Shown here piece after piece: positions 48,701 through 60,731 of a stretch of DNA of 64,000 nucleotides. Position 1 is the first letter of the stretch, and every line of letters begins with the position of its first letter. The translations under genes were made by a program, and so were the position numbers. The stretch is from Oxytricha trifallax (Eukaryota > Ciliophora > Spirotrichea > Sporadotrichida > Oxytrichidae), in contig ARYC01000569.1 in the NCBI GenBank assembly GCA_000711775.1, positions 1 through 64,000 on the forward strand, in the 5' to 3' direction. The notes beneath the pieces were generated by a model. That model searched no databases, had not been told where the DNA came from, and saw only the letters and a list, made by a program, of their open reading frames with translations.

Positions 48701-49776
48701 TTATAGAGCACCATAACTTTTAATGCCTTTATTAAGAATGTAATTTGCAGATTTATTTCCACTTACACAACGAAAGCTAATGGCTCCCTCTGATTTCAGA
48801 CTTGAATATAAAGCATCCACTCATTCTCTAAGAAGAACTAGAACTGAAAAAGCAACTTGAGGAAGAACTCAAGCCCACACCTGCCAACCTCTAAAACCAA
48901 GAAAATGACAAAGATTAAAATGCTGTGGATAAGGAAAAACTTAAGAAATAGAGGAAAGGCAAGAGAGAAACTCTCTTAGATTATAAAATCAAGGGAGACT
49001 ATTTGAAGCCGTTCTTTAGTTTTTATGATCCTAAAGCCCTGGATTAGCCATATATACTTAGAAACAATAAAATTTTATAGAGTGTTTGTATAACTATAAA
49101 ATTGGTTTAGTTTCTCACAGATAGATAAATACGAGAAAATAATTCAAAAAGATCTAGAAATTGCCTTGAAACAAGTTAGATCCTCAAAGAATCTATCAAC
49201 TAAAATAAGGAAAAACATGCTAATTAATAAAATTTTGAGATTGTAACTGGACTTTATAGAGGATTAATAATGTGAGAGACTCTCTAAAGATTTGATAAAT
49301 TCAACTAGAGATAAACTAAAAATTTCTATTAATTATGAGGAAATGTTATCTATAATTTGGCTTCTTTAAAATATAGTATAATTTTATAAACTAAACAAAG
49401 AACTGATAAAACTGATCCCAGAAAACTACAAAATCATGTTACTGCCTTCTTTCTTTAATTACACAGATGCAGAGCGAATCAAATCTGTAATTGCAGATTA
49501 AGCCACTGACTTTATTCTGGTAAGTTTCACTTTTATATGAATCAATGAATTTCTCTCTTCTATTTATTCATAAGTATTTATCACTTTCTGTATAATAGAC
49601 CAATTCTAATATTTTGTGTATAGAAAACACCAAAGAAAGTGATGTTTGCGGGTGCAGTGAAAATCTACCCATTTCACAACTAAATCACTTCAGTCAGAAT
49701 CATTATAGCCAAGATGTTTATGATGGATCAGTCTGATATCAAGAAAAAGCCTATAATACAGCCATTTATTTATTGA
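45786..49776 (+). CDS. CC2D2A: CC2D2A-like ciliary transition-zone protein
   Basis: Core member of the MKS module that gates the cilium at the transition zone. Conserved C-terminal landmarks occur in family order: IDEHALLMASMFRA (DxEHALLL..., near 46560), VFVCLGKLKESG (AWVLLGTAIPEG, near 47080), EVTFWDVNQPKKY (EYxIWNPxTG, 47787-47820), FNHKNIWANLQNPNP (NDENVWFNVQ, near 48650), YLKPFFSFYDPKALDQ (near 49000), and VMFAGAVKIYPFHNQITSVR (FALAVYIHPYPNNVLSVW, near 49640). Upstream pieces (SAFFDSPNANIGLSMWFQPE, FDYYLNDRQFDNLTFTDQY) lie in the C2 region. The last codons read IIQPFIY then TGA 49774-49776. Relative to animal proteins the acidic insert 48130-48540 is extra. The first exon and start were not found. 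A 633-bp foldback element sits between the LGKLKESG and WDVNQP landmarks. Confidence 0.82.
47150..47440 (+). repeat. Left arm of the foldback element
   Basis: Pairs with the reverse complement of about 47470-47782. Shared blocks include CAGTGTAATTTTTCTTGCCC, GGCTATTACATATTATGATT and AATATTAAATATTTTTAGA. The outer 60 bp is C-rich with runs of ten and nine C and one CCCCAAAACC, the telomere-like unit of spirotrichs. Confidence 0.8.
47470..47782 (-). repeat. Right arm of the foldback element
   Basis: Inverted copy of the left arm; outer tip G-rich (run of nine G at about 47752-47760). Small differences from the left arm (substitutions and short indels, e.g. GCCCTTCGGGCGG versus GCCCTGCGCGG) show that the arms have drifted since formation. 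Confidence 0.8.
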
Positions 49777-50289
49777 ATTTCAACAATAATATATTTTCTC
49801 ATTATAAAATTAAAAAGTGAATTTATTAATTATAATAGTATATATAAAGCCAAGCGGATCTAAAGAAATGCAATAAATTAACGGATTACAAATTAACTAA
49901 GACAATTAGCAATAAAATCAAAAGAATTAAAGATCAGACATCGATAAGAATATTATCAATTATTATTAAAAAATCAAAGTATATATTATCATATTAATAT
50001 TATAATATAGTAATATGAAATAAATGGAAGATAAAAATAGAACAAATATATTTAATAAAGACAAGAATAGAAAGAAATAAGAAAAATTGCCAGAAAAGAC
50101 TTCTACTAATAAAATAATGAGAAATAGGATATGACTTCAATTTTCTAAATTATTATGATACTTTATTTTAGATATATTTTAGAATTAGAGTTTATTATAA
50201 TTTTTAATTTCATAATTTCCCTATTCTCTAATGCTAAGAATTAAAAATATAATTAATATTTAAGTTTAAGCTGTGCATTAAAAACTTAT
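49777..50289. other. AT-rich region between convergent genes
   Basis: 513 bp separating the 3' ends of CC2D2A and the multi-C2 gene. The C2 gene frame stays open through TAA/TAG codons to a TGA near 50137, so its tail may reach into this stretch. Confidence 0.45.
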
Positions 50290-52919
50290 CTTTTACTTAG
50301 TTTTTTCATCTGTAAATACCTTATCATCGAATTTCTGATTGTGCAAAGCGCTTAGGCATACTTTAGTAGAGCCTAAATTTTCTAAATTTATCTTTCCAGT
50401 ATCAGCCCACACATTGAACGTGATTTTATCTCTAATAATTTTACTATAATTATCAATAATAAATCATAATCAGTATATTTTTACACTGTGATTTCACTCT
50501 TGGTCTCAAGTTCATCATTTAAGAAATCGGTTAGCTTGGCAGGATCGTTTTTAATGTTTTCTTCTATTGGGATGTTAAAAAACAGCATTTCGTTCAAATT
50601 TGGTCGTCTGACTGGTCTTGTGCGTTTCATAGTACCTGCCCATTCGACTGTAGCGAATACTGAAGCCTCACCACCGTCTTCTATTGAATCGAATACATTC
50701 AGTTTGTTTACAAAGATTACAAGGTAGTAATAAAATTGATGACAATTGCTAGAAGAGTATCATTTTTTGCATGAATAAGGGTAAAGTGTATTGGAAAATA
50801 AAAAATAAATAGTGTTCACGCTTCGCTATTACTTCCATTTCCCCTGATTATTGATACTTAGGCTTCGATCCAATTCTTAATGTTCCCTGTAAATTACGAA
50901 TATGTAATAAATAGCTAAATTTAGTGACTTTCTTTTAAAAAGATAGAATATAAATTACTCGTTTATGCTTTATTCCTAATATTTTCCTCTGTCTTGTTTT
51001 TAATTTTATGTATAACAACCTCCGCTTTAATCAAATTAGTGTCTATATAGTGTTTTAGAACAACTGTTTTCAAGCCAATTAAGGTCTTTCCAAGCAGCTA
51101 ATGATTCCATATTCTCAGAGACAATTTCTGTTAGCGTAGTTCGTTGTAAGTGCCACGAAATTTTATGCCATCTTCGAAGGTTGCCCAGTGAGGAAGTTTT
51201 TAGTTTTTTTGGACACTTGACCAGGCTGTCGATTGAATCGCTTAATTAGAAAGTAGTCTCAATTCTAGCTGGGGGTTTTATTAATTCATTGTATATATAA
51301 AGTAAAGCCATTTAAGTAAGGAAAAACCTTTTATAAAAATGCAATTGGTTAATGTTGAGATTCTTGTCTTCCTCTTTTTCGAGGCTTGTAGCTTTCCAGT
51401 CAAGGAAAGTCAAGTAGAAATCCCAAATTTCCTCAAAAAATATGTTGAATTTTATAGTTGCGATATTTTTATAGCTTTTCCCTTCTGCTACGCTTTCTTT
51501 GATTATGATAGACTGCTTGAACTACCCAGTTGCTATTTCAATGAATGGAATAGATACATACCCAAGAAACTTGTTTAACCTTCAAAAATTATCTAATATA
51601 ATTTTTCTCATTAAATAGAAGTAACATAAACGGGGAGGTTTAATACCATTTGATTTCTATAACCATCCAGTTTCTTTGTCCCAGAGTTCAATATGAAGTC
51701 TTTCCTACATCAATTGGAAATAAGAGGCTCTAAGTTCAGTATCAATCTCCACGGTGAAAAACTTAGAGTCATTTGGTTCCAAAAACTTCAACACATCTGT
51801 TTAGTAAATTATACCATACTCTCCCAAACTGTTATTTTGCTCTTTCCCATTCGCTTTTTTTATCTCTATCTATAGTTGATTTTTAAGTCAATATCTCTCT
51901 AAATTTTAGGGAATAGAAGTTTATAACATTATTGAGAGTATTTTATCTGTATCCCATTAACTTACATAAAATGTTCCTCCAATGATGAACTATATAAAGG
52001 GATCAATAATTGCCCCTGATGTATTTTATATTTCAATTTGGAATATATGAACTTTCCACCTACGCAGTAATTCTAAATTTCTTTTTTCTTCCTCCGTGTA
52101 CTTATTATCTGGCAATCCAGTTGGTTAATCTATATATTTTCTTATAAGCAATCATGGAATTGATAATATATTAGACTGTATTTTGTATAATTAACATGAA
52201 AATGAGTGAAAAAAGTGTTTTTGTTTATACTTACCATAGAATGAGATAATTTGATCTCTTTTCTTAGCTGTACCACCGATTTACATAGGTTCTGGTTCTT
52301 GGTTTTGTTAATTGTTCGCCTATGATTAGTCATTCGGATTATTCGGATCACCCTAGGCATTATTATTATTTGCATTTCCACCTGCATTATCTTTATTGAA
52401 TAAATTTGAAGAAGGATTTTAATATATACATTTGAATTTTAAAAACCATATTGTTTAAGATATTTTACTATATAAAAAACCAAATAAAATTATTGAAATT
52501 TTTATAATTAATTTATATATACAATTACTCTCCTCTTTCAAAATTAGTCCAACCCATTATTGTTGATAAATAAATGAATATATATGAAATTGAGAGAAAA
52601 TTCGTAAGTGAAATTCTTCTTAATTAATTATATGAATACTCTAGTATTATTAATTCAGAAGTATTAATAAAATATTGAGATACAGTTAGAAATATGACAA
52701 GGGCATAACTTGAATATTATATAAGTACTATTTATTGAAATTTTAAAAGCTTGAGTAAATTTGGTGAGTAATAATAAATTTAAAATATTTAACTTAATAA
52801 CAAAAATTGTATTAGTTTATTTATAAATTTTTAAAGTAATCATAGGTATCGCATATTTCAGCTGAGTAAAATTGAATAGAGATTTACTTACCATTATTTT
52901 TCTACTGTTAATCACTCAT
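50290..52919 (-). CDS. Multi-C2-domain protein
   Basis: C2 domains bind membranes or ciliary partners. ATG 52919 opens MSDQQQKNN and an intron follows at once; then a disordered segment (NAGGNANNNNAQGDPNNPND, 52270-52390). C2-like blocks follow: ELLRRWKVHIFQIEIQNTSG with AIIDPFIQFIIGG (52000-52100), RASYFQLMQERLHIELWDKE (51690-51760), YVSIPFIEIATGQFKQSIII (51490-51570), LPHWATFEDGIKFRGTYNEL and LGKTLIGLKTVVL (51080-51200), VFATVEWAGTMKRTRPVRRP (50600-50670), and ITFNVWADTGKINLENLGST (50380-50430). The pattern of strand-rich repeats with dPFv/dPYv and LxIEWD-like strands suggests three or more C2 domains, as in ferlin-like or C2CD proteins. It converges on CC2D2A, itself a C2 protein of cilia. 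The TGA was not firmly placed. Confidence 0.6.
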
Positions 52920-53344
52920 TTCCAATTATTAAATTATTAAGCAATTAATTTATACTTTAATTCGCTATATTCATTCTCAATATTTGTTTTATTTAAGATT
53001 TATATTATTTAATTATTTTAAATAAATTTAAATTAATTTTAAATTTTAGTAAATAATAGCAATGAGTAAGTATTTATTAGAATTTCAAATATTTTCTATT
53101 GTATTTCAAAATATTTATAATAATCATAAGAGATAGAATATATTAAATGTAATAAATCTCAATATATACTTTAAATTTCGACAAATAAGTCAAAATTATT
53201 ATTTTTGCAAATTTTAATGACATAAATATTGCATAATAAATTCTAATATATAAAAATCTTAATATTTGATTCATAAAAATTCCCAATAATATTCCTATAT
53301 TTATGTGCAATATAATTTAAAATAATGAAATAATTTACTAGTTC
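52920..53344. other. AT-rich region between divergent genes
   Basis: 425 bp, extremely AT-rich, between the starts of the C2 gene and the following membrane-protein gene. No repeat or coding signal seen. Confidence 0.5.
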
Positions 53345-54834
53345 TAGTTATTCAACTAATAAACTAACCGTGCTTGTGATTGCAAGCGGGCTGGTTCTTA
53401 TCTTGTTTAAAATGGTTTTCTGCACTGAGAAAAGCAAATTAAAGCAATTCTTGAAGGTAGCCATTTTTCTCAACTCCCTTATCATCAATGACTTGTCCTA
53501 ATAAAATTGTTGTTAATTTAACTCTTAAATGTTTAAAAAGAATCAGAGATATGAAAATGTTGATTTAATTATATAAGATTTTAATGTCCCTGCGAAAGTA
53601 TGAGGACAAGTTCTCTCTCCTAGCGCGCTTTATGTTGCTTCCTTTGGCCAGAATTCCTCAGCATTTTCATCGTCAAGCGGTGCTGGTACAGGGAGAACTG
53701 CCCTCACTGAGGGACTAGTCATTTGTCTTTCTACCATGGCCTTCATTTTCTCTCATTCCTCTATTTTCACTCATATATTCTATACTAATTAGATGGCATA
53801 TTAATCAATACAATTAAGTCTAAATGCAAATTCACGTAGTCTTCAAAAGTATGCCCCCTCCCCTTAAACATCATAGTAATTTGTATCCCATAATTTAACT
53901 CATACATGGGGAATGAGTTAATGAGTAGAATAAACAAGTCTCAATACCGCATATTATTCCAGGAGACTTTCAAGGGCTACGGCAAAGCCCTCAACCTGAT
54001 GAGCTCAGTCAAGAAGGCTTTGAGTTACGAGACCAATTTTATCTATTTTATTGGAGTGTTGGTCATTAGAGGCAGTGCTTCAGCCCTCTTCAAGGCGTCT
54101 ATGGTCAAAATAATCATCAAATAAGATAAAATCGACTCTAAGAAAGCCAGAAGTAATTTTTACTGGAATACTTGCCCTACAATTGTTATATTTTATAACT
54201 TAAAATGGAATTTTATCGTTGGAAGTATGAAAATTATGATTGTAAAATTTTAAATTGTCGTGTATGCCATAAGGTATGCGTTAAGATCAACTGCCGTTAA
54301 GAATTTAATAGACTATCAAGAATATTTTAATTAAAAAATATCCACCCCCATTATAAACTTGCAATCATTTATAATCAGAAATATATTAATTTATTAAGAA
54401 TACGCATAAAACCTAGAAAATAACCTGATTCACTACTTTATTCTATTCATGGTAATTTCTAGATGCCTTAAAACCCTCCTTAAATTTGACAAGGAATCAC
54501 CTAAGAATGCGAAATTGTACTTATTTTAAATAATTTATTTAAAAAAAGAACAATATTTTTAAGATTTTTTAAAAAAAAAACATGTTGATTATATATAAAA
54601 TTCAAATCGTTAAAGGGTACTCATGAACAAATTATAGAACTATAATCTGATAAGTAACTGGTAGTAGAAGAGTAAAAAATAGAACAAGAAGGGGATGAGA
54701 ATAGTCTATTAAAAATGTACAATTTGAATTTGAATTCTCAAGAAATTCAAAGCAAATTTTTATAAGATATCAAATAAATAAGTAAAAATAAGTTTAAGTT
54801 TTGTCAATTTTCTAAAAAATAAGATTAATTCTGA
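53345..54834 (+). CDS. Hypothetical multipass membrane protein
   Basis: Unrecognised. Segments: SSYSTNKLTVLVIASGLVLI running on as LFKMVFCTEKSKLKQFLKVA (53345-53500), GAGTGRTALTEGLVICLSTM then AFIF (53680-53750), FQETFKGYGKALNLMSSVKK then ETNFIYFIGVLVIRGSASAL (53950-54090), a short segment SRCLKTLLKFDKESPKNAKL (54460-54520), and a Gln/Lys/Glu-rich tail (THEQIIELQSDKQLVVEEQK) ending at TGA 54832-54834. At least three hydrophobic helices are seen. Features recall TMEM135-type organelle membrane proteins, but not enough to assign it. The start codon is not certain; introns/IESs separate each segment. Confidence 0.42.
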
Positions 54835-55426
54835 AAAATAGCTGTTTTTAATACAATATACTTATTTTAATATTTAGTTTTTAAGACATCCAAATTTAAT
54901 ATTATCTCATCAATATCATTATAATAAACCACTCTGACATCATAATAACCCCGATACCCCTTTACCTGCCAAAAAATTCCGACAAATTAGACTTATCTTT
55001 TCAAAAGGAAATTCCGTTTTAATCGAAGCAGCATGAAGAGACAACAAATATTTCATGATAAAAACTTTGGCATAAAATCTAGAAAATGAAGGCATATGAA
55101 ATAGAATGCACATATTTAAATAAAAAACACGCAATAATTGTACATATAAATAGTAAAAAAACCACCCCTCAAGCTTGTAATATACGATAAAATAGCTATA
55201 AATAAATTAATTGGATTTAACAGAGATTGCGAAAGTTTTTAAATGAGTATAGCTATTTTAATGGCTTAATGTCAAGAATTTATTTTATTAGGGAATAATG
55301 GAAAAGCAATCACAAAAATGTTCTTCCCTTTTTATATATAAACACTTTTTTAATAAAAACTAGCCACTCTATATGCATGAAATAGCTTGGGAATCAGCAA
55401 TCTATATAGCAATAAAAAATAATGAC

Positions 55427-55558
55427 TTTTATCATGATCTACACCTGCTTCTCTAATCCTAAATTTAAATTGTATTTTGGGAATTATTTCTTAGTTGTGA
55501 ATAATCCCAGAGTCTTTTAAGTTTGAGGATTTTATGAAGTCGATAGATCATGATAAAA
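55427..55558. repeat. 132-bp unit with 15-bp perfect inverted ends
   Basis: TTTTATCATGATCTA at 55427-55441 is inverted at 55544-55558. The interior is non-coding. It may be a small MITE or relic, but no flanking duplication was found. Confidence 0.4.
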
Positions 55559-55597
55559 AAAATTGAACATAAATTTATATACAAAAGAAGCGGTCGC

Positions 55598-55620
55598 AAC
55601 TGAGTAATAATTACTCAGTT
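55598..55620. repeat. Short perfect hairpin
   Basis: AACTGAGTAA, spacer TAA, TTACTCAGTT: a 10-bp stem with 3-nt loop upstream of the RNF113 gene. Function unknown. Confidence 0.5.
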
Positions 55621-55843
55621 TTTAGAATCATTTGGTATATATATACATAATCATACACATAAATATACATTCATTTTTGGATTAAGTTAATTTCTAATAA
55701 GAGTTTTCAATTCAATCAGTTGTTTACTTACCTATTTATCAGATAACCCTAGCTTTATAAGGATATTAGTCACTTATATTATATAAATATTTAAAAGTGA
55801 ATTAGTTGTAAATAATAATTATAATAAGATTGAGACAATAAAA

Positions 55844-57321
<1,478 letters not shown>

Positions 57322-57590
57322 ACTGAGTGAGAGATTTTATTTGTTTATTTAATTAGTTTTAGCAAGAGTAGTTTTATCAATAATTTCTTAAATAATAGTC
57401 ATAATTTTTAATTTAAAATGCATCATAAGAGCTAGTAAAGGAGAAAAATATTATTTATAGAAAATTAATAAATTTAAGAATTTATATAAAAACAAGGAAA
57501 AATAAGGGGATATATCCTCGGCAAATCCAATTTAATCTAATGATTTCAAATCTACTGATAATTTAATATAGTAAATATTAGCATAAATAA

Positions 57591-59335
57591 ATGGAAAGTA
57601 AAACTGTGCAGGTCCTGCTTTATATCGGGGCACTTCTTGCCATTATCGCAATGGAGAGAACTTATTGGTAAAATTGATTTTAATTTTAGACAATATTTTT
57701 TTAAAACATTTTTACCAAAAGGCGAATTTTAAACTAAAATTTTCTCGATTAAATTTTTTTTCTTTGTAATACAGGGACGACTTGTATGCCTACAGTTTGG
57801 TCTAGATAAAGAAAATCTAAGCAAACACAAACCCCGACATGATTGAGTTTATGATGCTGGTGTCTGACTTTGGAGTAGCCACTCTATTCATCCCCCTTAT
57901 TATAACCTACCTCTTCAGCACAAAAAGCAGAGCTTACTACTACTCAGTAGCTGTTTCTATCAATCTCTACATGATGAGCATTGGCAAGATGGGCTATCAC
58001 GAACCAAGACCATACATGGTGGACGACGATGTGCAAGTTTACGGCTGCTCTAAAGAATTTGGGCAACCCAGTGGCCACACATTTGGATCCTCAACCATGA
58101 TATTGACTGTGCTCTTCGATGTGCTCAAGTCTTATGATCATAAGCAGCTAAACGGATGTAGTAGAGTTTTGTACTCAATGCTCGCACTTTCAGCCATTTT
58201 GCTGATTGGATTCTCTAGACTTCACAATGGAGATCACACAATTGATTAAATCATCTTGGGCTGGTAATTCGGTATATGGCAATCATTTTTAATGCATTTC
58301 ATGATTAGAGACTCACTCTTTTAGCTTTTTATAAATTTCACTAATTGTGATTTTAAGTTGGAAAATTGAAGAGATGATATTAAGCATTAATTTGATTCAA
58401 AAATATTTTAGCACATTGATAGAGTAACTCTACAAGCAAATAGCTATAATTAATCATAGAAAAATTCTTTCAAAACAATAGCTACCTGCATATTCGTAGC
58501 TGCAATGAGTTATTTTTAAATTATTCTATAAACTTTATTTACTCACTAAAGGGTTTATGTGTATATATAAACCCAATTTTGAGTTCAATTATCTTCACCT
58601 ATCAATCTGTGAATGATAGCTTCCCAGTCCCAATGGATTGGCAGATTCGCCTATAAGCTAAGTGCGATGTACCAGTGGAATACCAAATGAAATTCAATAC
58701 TGCTAGTTTCGTGCAGGCTGGAGTCTTCGCTCTCTTCTTTTCTGGCTATCTTGGATGTATTTCATATGGAGACAGTAATTTGAAGGATGATATGAGCACA
58801 CTTGCAAAGACCATTATTTATAATTCAATCAATAATAAGCAAAGAGTTTTATTAAAATCATTATTATCAAATTTTTTATGAAAATTATTACTGGACTTTT
58901 ATCATCTATTGCTGCATATCCCTATCTTGAATTAGCGCACCTAGTTGATAAAATTTAAGTTAAATCTTTTTTAAAATTCCCAATTCAAATTATAATCATC
59001 ATTTATTTGTATAAATTAATGATCCCTACTACGGTTTCTTCCTCTGCACAACAATACCCTGCCTTTATTTTGGCTTCGTAATGTTTTACTTAGCCGACTT
59101 AATTGCAACTAAATTGGGTTTCAACTCTGCACCCCCTCAATCATATATCACCATTGATTAAAAATAAATTTAAGATTATGAATCTCAATACTTCATCAGC
59201 AAACAATCCTTGTTGTAAAATCCTTAACACTTATAATATTTGGAGTCATAGAAAAGTGACAGTACTACTATCACTATAGAGCAGGGAGAGCCCATTGTCT
59301 ATGTTAGACAGTTATCTGCTAATAACTTGGTTTGA
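57591..59335 (+). CDS. PAP2-superfamily membrane phosphatase
   Basis: Lipid-phosphate or related phosphatase in a membrane. ATG 57591 gives a first helix (VQVLLYIGALLAIIAMERTY), a GT-AG intron near 57668-57775, then FMMLVSDFGVATLFIPLIIT. The three PAP2 signatures are present: KMGYHEPRP (motif 1, near 57990), PSGHTFGS (motif 2, 58066-58092) with its catalytic His, and SRLHNGDHTIDQIILG (motif 3, near 58210-58260) with the nucleophile His and Asp. Further helices follow (ASFVQAGVFALFFSGYLGC and LYFGFVMFYLADLIA) with a hydrophilic tail ending QLSANNLV, TGA 59333-59335. Length and the late extra helices suggest the sphingosine-phosphate- or glucose-6-phosphatase-like branch, but the substrate is undetermined. 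Introns/IESs near 58310-58560, 58860-58880 and 58960-59020. Confidence 0.85.
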
Positions 59336-59545
59336 TTTATTACACATAGATTTATTTCTCGAAAATAATCTGAAATGCATATATTTTAATCATTTTAATT
59401 TCAATTTCATTTCTTCTCAAGATTTCATAAATTCTATCTTTTTCTTATAAAATTAAAGCATGAAACATTTGATTTTTTTCTATTGCAAAACCATTATTTT
59501 CTAGAATAAAAATAATAAATTGCTAAATTAAATAATTGTTAAAAC

Positions 59546-60510
59546 ATGGATAAATAGTCGCCAGAGGAAAAACTAGCAGGAGTTGAAATAAAGCCAGTGG
59601 AAAGAGAATGTCTAGAGCGAGTCTTTGAATACCTGAGTAAGTAAACTTTATCAATCGAGAAATAATATTCTTTCTAAATTAAAGAGTAAAATGAGATTAA
59701 TTATATAATGTTATTTTTGCGATAATAATCCGTTATGGTTTCATGAATATTAACAATAAATTGATTTAGGAACAAGAACAACAAACAAGCCAAAGGACGT
59801 TGAACAAAAAATAAGTGCTTAAGATCTCATTAAAACCTTGTAAATTTTAGGTGAGAAGCCTACTAAATCAGAAGTTGATCTTATGATTTGGGTAAGCCTA
59901 ACAAAATTTTACGATAGTCGACTAATATAAACATTTTTCACATTTCTTCTTCACTTTATATTCTTTCATAGCCATTATTCATAAAATTAGAGCATTTTCT
60001 AAACACCCAAATAAACAAATTCCTTCTAAACATCACTTTATATTATAGGAAGTAGACGATGACTTAGACAAGCAAGTGAGCAAGATAGAATTTGATAAAA
60101 TGTACAAACGTTGCATATCGGATGAAAGTGGCCTCGAGCCCAGGAAGCTGTACAATTTGGTGGTGTTCCTCATGTACGACAAAGAATTCAAGGGACGTGT
60201 GAGCGTGGAGGATACTCTCTAACTTCTCTATGTGAGGCATGGGAGACCTAATTTAGATGAGGAGATTAAAGCCATATTCGGGGAGAACGAAAAGACAGAG
60301 GAGGGCAATGAAAAGTTTATTGAGTATCACGATTACATTGAGAAAATCAATCATAGAGCCATGGAGGAGAGGAAAAAACGCAAGGCTGATAAGAAATTAT
60401 ACTATTCTATACTTTACGCTTATTTATAAACAATGATTTGCTAATATTTTTAAATGAATTTATGTATGGCAATATTCTAAATAACTTGGGGTGTTAAAGA
60501 ATGGAATTGA
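59546..60510 (+). CDS. EF-hand (calmodulin/EFCAB-like) protein
   Basis: Small calmodulin-fold protein. ATG 59546 opens MDKQSPEEKLAGVEIKPVER and ECLERVFEYL; after an intron, QKISAQDLIKTLQILGEKPT matches the second helix-loop-helix of calmodulin-like proteins; after another, EVDDDLDKQVSKIEFDKMYK holds an EF loop with several acidic residues. LVVFLMYDKEFKGRVSVEDT and LDEEIKAIFGENEKT form the second lobe with poorer loops. The layout resembles EFCAB2/DRC8 of the nexin-dynein regulatory complex, a suggestion only. The basic end EERKKRKADKK is followed by AT-rich sequence that stays open to TGA 60508-60510; the true C-terminus may be reached through an IES. Confidence 0.62.
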
Positions 60511-60731
60511 GGATGAAGATTACAGTAGGCATTGATTTACCTTTTTTAATAAAAGTTTATAATGTTAGTTTGATAATTATTGTAATTTAACTCTCAAACC
60601 CCTTTAGAAAGTTCATTAAATTTTAAACTTATCATAATTAATTTAAAGTCAATGATAAAGTGCAGTTTATAATCTTCACACAATTAAGTGTATTTATGAG
60701 TGTAATATTAGCATTTAAAGTATACAATTAT

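Larger units (their letters stand above)
54835..55843. other. Long intergenic region with two inverted repeats
   Basis: 1009 bp. A 64-codon stretch at 54940-55134 is open on both strands and was not accepted as a gene. It contains a 15-bp inverted pair at 55427-55441/55544-55558 and a hairpin at 55598-55620. Confidence 0.5.

Noticed and set aside
53906-54124. Separate small gene starting MGNELMSRINKSQYRIL
   Set aside because: It is better explained as one segment of the membrane-protein gene spanning 53345-54834.
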